From an uncultured Asticcacaulis sp. (GTDB taxonomy: Bacteria > Pseudomonadota > Alphaproteobacteria > Caulobacterales > Caulobacteraceae): a stretch of DNA of 64,000 nt. The translations under genes were made by a program, and so were the position numbers. The DNA is taken from positions 16,341 through 80,340 of the forward strand of contig CAKZJB010000082.1 of the NCBI GenBank assembly GCA_936940865.1. Reading direction: 5' to 3'. Positions 47,158 to 56,562 of this stretch are shown here, in pieces (position 1 is the first letter of the stretch; each line of letters starts with the position of its first letter). The notes below the pieces were generated by a model. It did not search any database and was not told the origin of the DNA. It was given only the letters and a program-made list of their open reading frames with translations.

Positions 47158-47519
47158 GTCTTCCGAATTACTTATCTGATGACGCACTATTGGAAACCCA
47201 GAGTACACAAAGAAGTTAACGCGCTCCGCCCTGCCGGGACGCCTATATTTTTCGTGTCGTAAACAGGATTTTTGTCGCACCCGCAAGCGGCAGAATGTCG
47301 CACTGCCGCATTATTTTTTCGCACCTGCGTAGAAAAACGCGGTTATCACGCACCGTTCACGGCGAGGAACGCCTTGAAAGAACGTTGTTTTTTGACATAA
47401 CGGAACGATATTTTACGCAAAAAGGTGTTGAATCCTCAGAATTTCGATGTAACCATCGGGCAAATTGACGCACCTGTTAAAAATTGCGTCGCATCAATGC
47501 TGCAGAGTTGGGAGGCTCC

Positions 47520-47978
47520 ATGCCCGTGATCGAGATGAAACCCCGCGTCTATCAATTCGGACCGATCGTGAAGACCCTGGTAACCCTGGCTGCGTTCGCC
47601 CTGGTCATTATCGGCGTCGCCGGCGTGATGCAGGCCTATACCCACCTGCACGGCGTCGCCGCCCAGTTCGGCGGTTGCGTCCTGTCCATGATTCCCATCG
47701 CGGCGGCGCTGTTCGGCGCGCCGATCGTCTGGCGCTGCAAGCTGACGCTTCATGAAGACCGCCTCGAATATAACGGCCTGATGATCGACCGCGTCATCCG
47801 CAAGAGCGACGTCATCAATGCGCTGGGCAAGCAGGAGCAGACGGGCATGTTCTCGATCTTCCTGACCCTGGCCAGCCAGCCGTTCAAGTCGCTGCATATC
47901 GCCGTACTCGGCCGCATGGACGACGCCATCAGCCGCTGGGTCGACGGCCTGCCGCATATCCGCCAGCCCCAGAGATAA
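47520..47978 (+). CDS. Membrane protein with PH-like cytoplasmic domain, 152 aa
   Basis: Two TM segments then KLTLHEDRLEYNGLMIDRVIRKSDVINAL beta-rich PH-like segment; GGAGG upstream of ATG 47520. Confidence 0.6.
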   Translation: MPVIEMKPRVYQFGPIVKTLVTLAAFALVIIGVAGVMQAYTHLHGVAAQFGGCVLSMIPIAAALFGAPIVWRCKLTLHEDRLEYNGLMIDRVIRKSDVINALGKQEQTGMFSIFLTLASQPFKSLHIAVLGRMDDAISRWVDGLPHIRQPQR

Positions 47979-48026
47979 CGAGACCCGTTAATCTTTAGAC
48001 GCTGTTAAGCGAATCCCCTCACCATA

Positions 48027-48053
48027 GGCTCCGCAACTCTGCGGAGCCTTTTT
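48027..48053 (+). terminator. Rho-independent terminator abutting the start of the next ORF
   Basis: GGCTCCGC-AACTCT-GCGGAGCC followed by TTTTT; ATG of the listed TPR ORF at 48055. Confidence 0.8.
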
Positions 48054-48054
48054 C

Positions 48055-49878
48055 ATGTCCACGCCGCCCCTTTTCCAGAAACCGCCCGTTTCTGACCTGA
48101 AGCGCAGCGCGGCCATGCCGTTCGAACCCGCCCAGGCCATGGCCAACCCGGCCGCCCAGATCATGGGCGACGCGGCCTCTTCCGAGGCGTTGCGCATCCT
48201 CCAGGCGCATACCGAAACGATCAAGCGCGCCGATACCCTGGCCCTGTTGCGCGAGGCGCTCTTGGCCTTCAAGACCGGCAACTGGGAAAAGGGCGGCGAG
48301 ATGGCGCTGAAAGCGCTGCACGTCGATGAGAAATGCGGCGATGCCTGGCACTATCTGGCCGTGGCGCGCGAAAAGATGGGCGATCTGGCAACCGCCCTCA
48401 CCTGCTACGAAAGCGCCTGCAAGCTGATGCCGGACAATCCGGCCATCATCAACGACCTGGGCCGCCTGGCCTACCGCCTCGAACTCAACGACCTGGCCGA
48501 AAAGTTCTTCCTGCGTTTCCTGGAGATGTGCCCGGGTCATGTCGAGGCGGTCAACAACCTGGCCAGTGTGTGGCGCGAGGCCAACCGGCTGGACGACGCG
48601 ATCGAGCTCTTGCGCAATACGATCCAGATGACGCCCGACAGCGCGCAGCTGTGGAATGCGCTCGGCACCGTGGTCAATGCGCGCGGCGACCTCACCAATT
48701 CGGTCATCTTCTATACCGAGGCCCTGCGCCACGACCCGCGCCACGTCCATGCCCACTACAATCTCGGCAACGCCCTTTGCAATCTTGGCCAGCTGGAGGA
48801 AGGCCGCGATCACCTGATGACGGCCCTGCCGATCTTCGGCGACGCCATCAATATCCATACGTGCAAGCTGTCGATCGCCTTCTCTTACCTGGCCGCCGGC
48901 GACCTGATGCCCGGGTGGGACTGGTACAAGGCGCGCGACAAGGACGGCACCGACGAGAACATGCAGTACCTGATCGACCGGCCGCAATGGCAGGCGGGTG
49001 ACAGCCTGACCGGCAAGCGCCTGTTCGTCTCCGCCGAACAGGGCCTGGGCGACGAGATCATGTTCGCCGGCATCCTGCCCGAGCTGCTCGATGAAGTGGG
49101 CCCAGACGGCCACGTCACCATCGGCGTCGAACCGCGCCTTGTGTCGCTGTTCGCCCGCTCATTCCCGCACTGTACGGTCACGCGCCACCACACCACGCGC
49201 TACAGGACGCGGCCCGTTCGCCTGTTCCCCGACATCGAGGACTGGTCGCGGATCGACGCCTGGGCGATCATGGGCCAGTTCCTGCCGCGCTATCGCCCGA
49301 CCGTGGCGGATTTCGATAAGCCGGCGTTTTTGAAAGCCGATCCGGAGCGGGTCGAATACTGGAAGGGCCAGTTGGCCCAACTGAACGACCAGCCCAAGAT
49401 CGGCCTCTTGTGGAAGTCGCTGATCAAGCACTCGCGCCGCGACCGCTACTATTCACCCTTCACCCAGTGGCAGGAGGTCCTGTCGGTCCCGGGCGTGCAG
49501 TTCATCAACCTGCAATATGGCGACACGACGGAAGAGATGGAACAGGCACGCGCCTTAGGCCTCGACATCTGGACGCCGCCGGGCATCGACCTCAAGCAGG
49601 ACCTGGACGACCTGGCGGCGCTGACCGCCGCGCTCGACTGCGTGCTGGGTCCGGCCAACGCCACCAGCAATATCGCGGGCGCCGTCGGCACCGAGATCTG
49701 GATCGTCTCGCCGGCCCACGCCTGGAACAGCCTCGGCACCGACCGGTTCCCCTGGTACCCCAAGTCGAAGGTCTTCTTCTCCGACTCGATGACCGACTGG
49801 ACCGATGTGATGGCCGAGGTCAAGGCCGCCGTCGAGGAACGGTTCGCACCGGGCCTGTTCGACAACCGTGTCGCGTGA
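48055..49878 (+). CDS. TPR protein with GT9/GT41-like C-terminal domain (copy 1)
   Basis: TPR helices (DAWHYLAVAREKMGDLATALTCYESACKLMPDNPAIINDLGRLAY...), then GKRLFVSAEQGLGDEIMFAGILPELL and DDLAALTAALDCVLGPANATSNIAGAVGTEIWIV. True start may be 48115 (MPFEPAQAM). Confidence 0.85.
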   Translation: MSTPPLFQKPPVSDLKRSAAMPFEPAQAMANPAAQIMGDAASSEALRILQAHTETIKRADTLALLREALLAFKTGNWEKGGEMALKALHVDEKCGDAWHYLAVAREKMGDLATALTCYESACKLMPDNPAIINDLGRLAYRLELNDLAEKFFLRFLEMCPGHVEAVNNLASVWREANRLDDAIELLRNTIQMTPDSAQLWNALGTVVNARGDLTNSVIFYTEALRHDPRHVHAHYNLGNALCNLGQLEEGRDHLMTALPIFGDAINIHTCKLSIAFSYLAAGDLMPGWDWYKARDKDGTDENMQYLIDRPQWQAGDSLTGKRLFVSAEQGLGDEIMFAGILPELLDEVGPDGHVTIGVEPRLVSLFARSFPHCTVTRHHTTRYRTRPVRLFPDIEDWSRIDAWAIMGQFLPRYRPTVADFDKPAFLKADPERVEYWKGQLAQLNDQPKIGLLWKSLIKHSRRDRYYSPFTQWQEVLSVPGVQFINLQYGDTTEEMEQARALGLDIWTPPGIDLKQDLDDLAALTAALDCVLGPANATSNIAGAVGTEIWIVSPAHAWNSLGTDRFPWYPKSKVFFSDSMTDWTDVMAEVKAAVEERFAPGLFDNRVA

Positions 49879-51385
49879 CGCTGAGGCCTGGCGCAGGAAG
49901 GCGCGCACTTTCCAGGCGCTGGGCGACCTGCCCGCCGCGCTCGATGCCTGCCAGACCGCGCTAAGTCTCGACCCCGCTTCGCTCGAAACCGTTCACCTTT
50001 TGGCCGATATCGCCTTCCGTATCGGCCAGTTCGACATGGCGGCGAAGTTCTACGCCCACCTGCTGGCCCAGGGCGATCATGATCCGATGACGGTGCGCGC
50101 CTATGCCGAGGCTTTGCGTGAATCCGGCCAGGTCGACGCCGCCATCGACGTGCTGAAACCGGTCCTGGCCGCCAATCCGACATGTGCGCCTCTGTGGGAA
50201 ACGCTCGGCACCACCATGGTGGCCCGGGGCGACCGGCCAACCGCGCTGATCTTCCTCGATGAGGCGCTCCGGCTCGATCCGGCTAATCTCCATGCGCGCT
50301 TCCATCGTGGCGCCGCGCGCTTCGACGAAGGCGACGCGGCGGGCGCGCTCGAAGACGTGACGGCCTGTGCTAGCGGATTCAACGATGCGGGCAACCGCGC
50401 CTCGGCCGAACTGACCGCCGCGCATATGGCGCTGGGCACGGGCGACCTCGCCGCCGGCTGGCGCTGGTACCAGGGCCGCCACAAGCGCGGGACGCTTCAG
50501 GAAGTGGATTACGTCACCCGCCTGCCGCGCTTCAAAGGCGGCTCGGTCACCGGCAAACGTCTGTTCATCAGCGCCGAGCAGGGATTGGGCGACGAGGTCC
50601 TGTTCGCCTCGCTCCTGCCCGACATCCTGGCAGATATCGGCAATGGCCGTATTGGCCTGGCGGTCGAAACCCGTCTGGTTTCCCTGTTCCAGCGCAGCTT
50701 TCCCCAGGTGACGGTCGTCGCTCACAAGACCCAGACCGTGAACGGCCGCATCCGCCGCACCTTCCCCGATCTGAAGCCGAAGGACTACGATGCCTGGGCG
50801 CTGCTCGGCGACTTTCTGCCGACTTATCGTGGCGCGATCGACGCCTTCCCGGCCCGCGACCATTTCCTGATGCCGGATCCGGAACGCGTCGCCCATTGGC
50901 GCGGCCAGCTTGCCAGGCTCGGTCCCGGTCCGAAGGTCGGGGTTCTGTGGAAGAGCCTGAAATCGACCGAACTGCGCGACCGCTATTTCTCGCCGTTCGC
51001 CCTGTGGCGCGACGTGCTGACCGTACCTGGCGTGCACTTCGTCAATATACAGTATGGCGACACCGCCGCCGAAATGGCCGAAGCCAGGGCCGCCGGCCTC
51101 GCCTTCACCACGCCCGAAGGTATCGACCTCAAGGACGATCTCGACGACCTGGCGGCGCTGACCGCCGCGCTCGACCTGGTCGTCGGTCCGGCGAACGCCA
51201 CCAGCAATATCGCCGCCGCCGTCGGCACGACGATCTGGATGCTGATGCCGCCGCGCGCCTGGCTGATGCTCGGCCGCGACGACTATCCCTGGTATCCCAA
51301 GGCGCGGACCTTCGTCGCCCCCGCCTTCGGCGACTGGGTGCCGGCCCTGGCCGAAATGAAGGCATCGCTCCACGGGCTCATCTAA
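49868..51385 (+). CDS. TPR protein with GT9/GT41-like C-terminal domain (copy 2, tandem paralogue)
   Basis: GTG start overlapping copy 1 by 11 nt; GKRLFISAEQGLGDEVLFASLLPDILADIG and DDLAALTAALDLVVGPANATSNIAAAVGTTIW closely match copy 1. Confidence 0.87.
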   Translation: MSRDAEAWRRKARTFQALGDLPAALDACQTALSLDPASLETVHLLADIAFRIGQFDMAAKFYAHLLAQGDHDPMTVRAYAEALRESGQVDAAIDVLKPVLAANPTCAPLWETLGTTMVARGDRPTALIFLDEALRLDPANLHARFHRGAARFDEGDAAGALEDVTACASGFNDAGNRASAELTAAHMALGTGDLAAGWRWYQGRHKRGTLQEVDYVTRLPRFKGGSVTGKRLFISAEQGLGDEVLFASLLPDILADIGNGRIGLAVETRLVSLFQRSFPQVTVVAHKTQTVNGRIRRTFPDLKPKDYDAWALLGDFLPTYRGAIDAFPARDHFLMPDPERVAHWRGQLARLGPGPKVGVLWKSLKSTELRDRYFSPFALWRDVLTVPGVHFVNIQYGDTAAEMAEARAAGLAFTTPEGIDLKDDLDDLAALTAALDLVVGPANATSNIAAAVGTTIWMLMPPRAWLMLGRDDYPWYPKARTFVAPAFGDWVPALAEMKASLHGLI

Positions 51386-51450
51386 AAAGCGGTGCTTTTT
51401 TATGGGGGCCGGCGCGAAGCTTGGATCTTCACGATCCGGGAGACACACGC

Positions 51451-51699
51451 ATGGACACCTCTGACGACACCACCGAAGCCGCGGTACGGATTCACGACCC
51501 CTATGTCTGGAAAGCGACGGACGCCACGCCCGAGGCCGTGCGCAAGGCCGATGCCAACAAACCCCTTACCCGGCTGACCAATGCCATTCCGATGTCGAAC
51601 GGCTTCCTCGGCGACGTCCTTGTGGCGGGCCTGGTCGGAGCCGCCATCGCCGTGACGATGGCCTATGTCAACCGGCCCCGGCGCCGCCGCTGGATATGA
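51451..51699 (+). CDS. Small membrane protein, 82 aa
   Basis: Single C-terminal TM (GFLGDVLVAGLVGAAIAVTMAYVNRPRRRRWI). Confidence 0.55.
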   Translation: MDTSDDTTEAAVRIHDPYVWKATDATPEAVRKADANKPLTRLTNAIPMSNGFLGDVLVAGLVGAAIAVTMAYVNRPRRRRWI

Positions 51700-51726
51700 C
51701 GCCGAATCATCGGGGGATCACACACC

Positions 51727-51760
51727 AAAAACGCCCGGCTCTCTTCGAACCGGGCGTTTT
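51727..51760. terminator. Rho-independent terminator (potentially bidirectional)
   Basis: AAAACGCCCGG-CTCTCTTCGAA-CCGGGCGTTTT: 11-bp arms ending in A/T runs. Confidence 0.8.
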
Positions 51761-51839
51761 CTGTAGTTTGCTATCGATACCAGCATTTTCACAAGCGGGC
51801 GCCGCCTATGCAACAAGTCCCCTTGCCGGCGGCTGAGCG

Positions 51840-52013
51840 TCAGTAGGTGCTGGGCGGATCGCTGGCCGGGAAGGTACTGTCGACCATGGAGTCGACCTGG
51901 CCGTCATCGAGATTGTCGCGCAACTGGCGCTCATGACGCTTGGCGGTCTTGTGCGGCGTCGTGCGGAAAAATCCGTTCCAGAAGCCGGTAACGAAAGAGG
52001 TGATGGTGTTCAT
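51840..52013 (-). CDS. Small soluble protein with C-terminal FPASDPPS motif, 57 aa
   Basis: MNTITSFVTGFWNGFFRTTPHKTAKRHERQLRDNLDDGQVDSMVDSTFPASDPPSTY. Confidence 0.65.
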   Translation of the reverse strand: MNTITSFVTGFWNGFFRTTPHKTAKRHERQLRDNLDDGQVDSMVDSTFPASDPPSTY

Positions 52014-52058
52014 GGCACTGCCTCCTTGAGCTTGATGTCCGGTCGGGGCGGACAAAAT

Positions 52059-52295
52059 CTATATTTCGCGGTCCGGCAGATACCGGGCCGCGACCAGCCG
52101 GGCCCGCGCGGCGCGTACCGGCGGCAGGAAGGACAGAAGTCCGGCCGCTAGGATCGCCCCGATAAGCAGGAACAGCAGGAGCATGAAGTTGCGCGGCATC
52201 ACGACCCCGACAACCAGGGTCAGAAGGGCCGCTGCAAGCGCCGGCGAAAAGAGGATGAATTCGTCGCGCAGGAACTTTAGGGTACGCTTCGTCAC
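52059..52295 (-). CDS. Two-TM small membrane protein, 78 aa
   Basis: GTG start; FLRDEFILFSPALAAALLTLVVGVVMPRNFMLLLFLLIGAILAAGLLSFLPP. Confidence 0.55.
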   Translation of the reverse strand: MTKRTLKFLRDEFILFSPALAAALLTLVVGVVMPRNFMLLLFLLIGAILAAGLLSFLPPVRAARARLVAARYLPDREI

Positions 52296-52425
52296 TGTTT
52301 GCTCCACCCATTGAACCCGTTGGGTACTGCAAACACTATGCCGCAAAGGCGCGTCAGCATGCGCCATGTGTCGACGCGGGAAAAAATCAGAATCCGGAAA
52401 AGACCGTTAACGGAGGTTAACGAGA

Positions 52426-53397
52426 CTACCTGGCTGCCGTCTGCGCCGCCGGCTGCATGTAGCTGTCGACATTGGACGGAATGATCAGCTCGTAGGGCAC
52501 CCAATCGTAGAATTCAGCATACTGCTTGTTGGCGACCTTCTTGGCGTCCACCAGCGCCTGAGCACTCTGCGCCCTGGCGTTCTGCAGGAACGACAAGGTC
52601 AGATAGCCGCTCTTGATGGCCTCCAGCGCGTCGGGCGTTCCATCGACACCGGCCACCAGAATCTTGCCGGGCGGAATGTTGGCCTTCTTGAGCGCGTTGA
52701 TGGCGCCCATGGCCATTTCGTCGTTATTGGCCAGGATCGCGTCGATCTTCTGGCCGGACGCCAGCCATTGCGACACCAGGCGTTCGCCCTCCTCGCGCTT
52801 CCAGCTGCCGGTCGCTTCCTCGACAAGGTGGATACCGGGACGCTTGGCCAGGATTTCCTTGACGCCCTGGGTGCGGTCGATCGCGGCCGGATGGCCCTCT
52901 TCGCCGCGCAGGATGACGATATTGCCCGTGCCGTTCAGCTTGTCGGCGATGAGGCGCATCTGCAGCCGGCCGGCGACGAGGTCGTTCGACAGCACGATCG
53001 ACGCCTGGCCGTCGAACTTGTCCGCGGGTGGGCGGCGGTTGAGGAAAATGATGGGAATATGTCCCTGAGCGGCCAGCTGGCCGAGCTGGACCCCCGTCTT
53101 GCCGTCGACCGACAGGACGACGAAGGCATCGGCCCGCTCGGCAATGGCCTCCTTGAGGTGGTTGATCTGCGTCGGGCCGTCGTTGTGGGCGTCGTGAATC
53201 GTGACGTCGATATCGGGATCGCTGGCCGCGGACTTGACGACCGAGTCACGCAGGATATCGATGAACCGGTCCCCGGACTTGGCCATCGACACGAAAATCT
53301 TCGTCTTGGCGGCAGCCTGCCCTGCCGCGCAAAGGCTGAGCAGGGCCATGCCCACGATTGGGCCCACGATCGGGGCGAAAAGAGCTGATTTCTTCAT
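52426..53397 (-). CDS. Periplasmic sugar-binding protein (RbsB-like, type 1 periplasmic binding fold)
   Basis: Signal peptide; IFVSMAKSGDRFIDILRDSVVKSAA...ADAFVVLSVDG...PIIFLNRRPP...ILANNDEMAMGAINALKKA...VAGVDGTPDALEAIKSG. Confidence 0.92.
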   Translation of the reverse strand: MKKSALFAPIVGPIVGMALLSLCAAGQAAAKTKIFVSMAKSGDRFIDILRDSVVKSAASDPDIDVTIHDAHNDGPTQINHLKEAIAERADAFVVLSVDGKTGVQLGQLAAQGHIPIIFLNRRPPADKFDGQASIVLSNDLVAGRLQMRLIADKLNGTGNIVILRGEEGHPAAIDRTQGVKEILAKRPGIHLVEEATGSWKREEGERLVSQWLASGQKIDAILANNDEMAMGAINALKKANIPPGKILVAGVDGTPDALEAIKSGYLTLSFLQNARAQSAQALVDAKKVANKQYAEFYDWVPYELIIPSNVDSYMQPAAQTAAR

Positions 53398-53406
53398 AAT
53401 GCCCCC

Positions 53407-55092
53407 TTATGCAGCGCGAACCCGGTTAAGGAAGTTTTCGACTTCGCCCTTCAGGCGATCGGATTGCTGAGCCAGGAGTTGCGCGGCATCGAGCACGCGC
53501 AGCGCGCCCTCGCTCGATTCCTGCGCCGCCATGGTGACGCCGTTGATGTTGCGCGTAACCTCGATCGTCGTGCGCGAAACTTCGTGGATATTGCGCGAAA
53601 TTTCGGCCGTCGTCTGCTCCTGTTGCGACACGGCCTCGGTGATGCTCGACGCGATGTCGTTCACCTCGGCGATGGTGCGTTCGATATTGCCGATCTCACC
53701 CACCGCCTGCCCCGTGGAAGCCTGCATCTTCTCGATGGACACGCCGATGGTCGAGGTCGACTTGGCGGTCTGGTTGGCCAGCCCCTTGACCTCGCTTGCG
53801 ACAACGGCAAAGCCCTTGCCGGCCTCGCCCGCCCGGGCGGCTTCGATGGTGGCGTTTAGCGCCAGAAGATTGGTCTGCTGGGCGATGGCGTTGATCAGGT
53901 CGACCACGGATTCGACCTCGGCGGCGTCCTGGCTCAGCGTATCGATGACGGTGCGCGTACGCATGGCCTGGTCGACCGCGGCGCCGGTAATGTCGCCGGA
54001 GCGCGAGACCTGCTCGCCGACCTGGCGGGCCGAGGCCGACAGTTCCTCGATGGCGGCGGCGACACTTCGCACGTTGTCGGCGGCCAGCTTGGCGCCGCTT
54101 TCGACGGCGGCCGACTGCGCGCTGGTTTCCTCAGCGGCGGCCGACAGGGTCTGGGCCGAGGCCTGCAGGTCGGCGGCCGAAGCCGACACCGCCTTGACGA
54201 TATTGCCGATCGCGTCTTCGAAGTCCTGGGCCAGGCGCGTGATCTCGGCGCGGCGCTGGCGCTCCATGTCTTTTTCAAGCGCGGCCTGGCTGGCGCGCAG
54301 GTCCTCGGTCTCGCGCAGTTTCTCTTTAAAGACGTTGAGCGCGCCGGCCATGCCGCCGATTTCGTCGCGGCGGCCAGTATCGGGCACGGCGACGTCGGTG
54401 TCGTGGTTGGCCAGGCGAAGCATGACATTGGTCATGCGCGTGATCGGGCCCGAGATGCTGACGGTAAGGGTCCAGCCGACCAGCACGCAGAAGACGGTCA
54501 GCGAACCCAGCGCGATCATGATCCACACGCGGGCCGACGAATTGACGCGCGCGGCCTGGGCAGAGGCCTGCTGAGCCTTCTCCTGGCGATAGGTCTGCAC
54601 CTTGCGCACGGCGGCATAGAAGGTCTGGCGTTCGTCATTGAGATCGCTCATCAACACCTGGCCGGCTTCGGCATTCAGCCCGGCGCGGTCGAGGTCGACG
54701 ACTTCTTCCTGAACGGCCAGGAAGTGCTGCCAGGCCTTGCGCAGGTCGGCGGCCAGCCTGCCTTCCTCGTCGCCCGACACCATGGCGGTGTACTGGCTCC
54801 ACGATTTCGAGAAGTCGCTGCGCGCCGCAGCCGATTCATGGGAGAAGGCGGCGCGTTCCTCGCCCGTGGCATAGTGTTCGAGGAAGCTGAGCGTGCTGAG
54901 GGTCTGCGACGTCCGGGCCAGGTCGCCCAGCGTGGAAACGGCCGCGATCTCTTTTTCCAGCTTGGTGCCGATGGCCGACACTTCGTTGAGCTTCCAGATC
55001 GAAAAGGCGCCCGTCGCAATCGACAGCACCATAAGCACACCGAAAGCGAGCGCGAACTTGGCGCGGATGGACTGCGTCACCTTGGCGATCAT
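53407..55092 (-). CDS. Methyl-accepting chemotaxis protein
   Basis: Two TMs with helical periplasmic domain, HAMP, and signalling hairpin [51 protein letters not shown]. Confidence 0.96.
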   Translation of the reverse strand: MIAKVTQSIRAKFALAFGVLMVLSIATGAFSIWKLNEVSAIGTKLEKEIAAVSTLGDLARTSQTLSTLSFLEHYATGEERAAFSHESAAARSDFSKSWSQYTAMVSGDEEGRLAADLRKAWQHFLAVQEEVVDLDRAGLNAEAGQVLMSDLNDERQTFYAAVRKVQTYRQEKAQQASAQAARVNSSARVWIMIALGSLTVFCVLVGWTLTVSISGPITRMTNVMLRLANHDTDVAVPDTGRRDEIGGMAGALNVFKEKLRETEDLRASQAALEKDMERQRRAEITRLAQDFEDAIGNIVKAVSASAADLQASAQTLSAAAEETSAQSAAVESGAKLAADNVRSVAAAIEELSASARQVGEQVSRSGDITGAAVDQAMRTRTVIDTLSQDAAEVESVVDLINAIAQQTNLLALNATIEAARAGEAGKGFAVVASEVKGLANQTAKSTSTIGVSIEKMQASTGQAVGEIGNIERTIAEVNDIASSITEAVSQQEQTTAEISRNIHEVSRTTIEVTRNINGVTMAAQESSEGALRVLDAAQLLAQQSDRLKGEVENFLNRVRAA

Positions 55093-55353
55093 ACATGTCT
55101 CCCGAAAAACCCTTCAGCGTACCCCTCTTTCGGAGGCATTCGAGCCCTGATGGTGATCGGGAAAGCATAATAGAGGGTTAATCGGACCGGTCGTGGCGGC
55201 AACTTTTACGTTTGCCGGTTACCGCGCATATCCTATAAAAACTCAATAAAACGAACCGCTTTTGTATGACTTGAGCGGGTTGTTTGCGTCCAGCCGGCGG
55301 CCGGGCGCGCGTTAAACTCCGCTTCGCATTCACTCATTATATAATATAGGCGC

Positions 55354-56091
55354 CTACGGAGCGGGAAAGGCGATGACCACGTCTTCGCGGGAGCCGGCGG
55401 CGACATAGGGACCGCATTCGCCCAGCGCCTGGACGGCCTCGGCTCGCGACTGGGCGTCAGGCGGCGTGGGGACATCCGGCGCATCGTCGGTTTTGGCGAT
55501 ATTGCCCAGCGGCGAAAAATTGATGCGCAGCATGACGCCGTGCGTCTCCTTGCCCGCGATGCGGCGCCAGCAGGGTTCGATCTGTTTCCATAAAGGGTCG
55601 TTGAGACCGGCCGATTGTCCACCCTCGCCCGCCCCGCCGGAAGGGCTATCGGGCATGGCTTCGGCGGCCAGTTGCACCACGGGCTGCGACGGCGCATCGA
55701 GCATAGCCGTCTCGGTGGCCGCTTTGGTGATCTCGGGCTTGCTGAAATCGATCGGCTCTTGCGCCGCGTCGGCCGGATCAGGCGCTTTGACCTTAAACGC
55801 ATCCGGCATGGCATCCGGCGCCGACACCATTTCAACGGTCAGCCCGCTTCCGGTCCCCGCGCCGAAGCTGTCGCCGTGATTGCCGCCACCGGAAATTTCG
55901 GACGAGACGCCGATCAGGAAAAACGCCAGCACCAGCCCGTGCAGGCCGAGCGATATCCCAATGGCTACCTTGCGGCGGCGTCGGGCGAGATAGGCGGTAA
56001 TACTTTGGGATGCCGCCGACGTTGCCTGCAAAAACTGCAGTACAAGCATCTTGATATTGCTAATGAATAGAATAACTCGCGAGACGTTCAT
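55354..56091 (-). CDS. TonB/TolA-like energy-transducer-type protein
   Basis: N-terminal TM followed by Pro/Ala-rich linker and a C-terminal domain (LWKQIEPCWRRIAGKETHGVMLRINFSPLGNIAKT); inner start uncertain. Confidence 0.6.
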   Translation of the reverse strand: MNVSRVILFISNIKMLVLQFLQATSAASQSITAYLARRRRKVAIGISLGLHGLVLAFFLIGVSSEISGGGNHGDSFGAGTGSGLTVEMVSAPDAMPDAFKVKAPDPADAAQEPIDFSKPEITKAATETAMLDAPSQPVVQLAAEAMPDSPSGGAGEGGQSAGLNDPLWKQIEPCWRRIAGKETHGVMLRINFSPLGNIAKTDDAPDVPTPPDAQSRAEAVQALGECGPYVAAGSREDVVIAFPAP

Positions 56092-56147
56092 AACAATTAG
56101 ACAATTGATAGCGCCACACCCGAATCAATCAAATCGACAGCCGATGG

Positions 56148-56561
56148 TTAGAAAGAAAATTTCGTTGAATCCCATCCATTTTCATGAATCAAAAGATTCC
56201 ACGACACATTTAAAAAGCCACCCCGCTCCACAGATACACTATTAAAATCTACACTGTATCCCTCAGACACAAATAATGAATTCAGCAATCCATTTTTTAC
56301 AAGGTCATCAACAATATCTGACACCGCCTTAATATTCATCCTAAGATTGTAAAATATATTATATTCAGAAATAAGACTTTCACTATTATCATCCAAATAA
56401 TCTCCAACCATTAAAAAAGGACACCCATCGCCAACGGGATGATTTTCAGAAATCATTTGCATAACAATTTCAGGCACATCGTACTTAATACGAACCAACG
56501 AGCCCTCACTTTCATTGAGACGCACCCTATTCATCAAACAGCCGAACAAAAAGTAGCTCAT
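56148..56561 (-). CDS. Putative immunity protein for the adjacent Rhs toxin, 137 aa
   Basis: Low-GC ORF starting one nucleotide after the Rhs stop codon (TAA-A-ATG); position and composition fit a cognate immunity gene. No family recognised. Confidence 0.6.
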   Translation of the reverse strand: MSYFLFGCLMNRVRLNESEGSLVRIKYDVPEIVMQMISENHPVGDGCPFLMVGDYLDDNSESLISEYNIFYNLRMNIKAVSDIVDDLVKNGLLNSLFVSEGYSVDFNSVSVERGGFLNVSWNLLIHENGWDSTKFSF

Positions 56562-56562
56562 T

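Noticed and set aside
48019-49113. 364-aa minus-strand ORF opposite the first TPR gene
   Set aside because: Antisense of a TPR-supported CDS; no start context or domain evidence.
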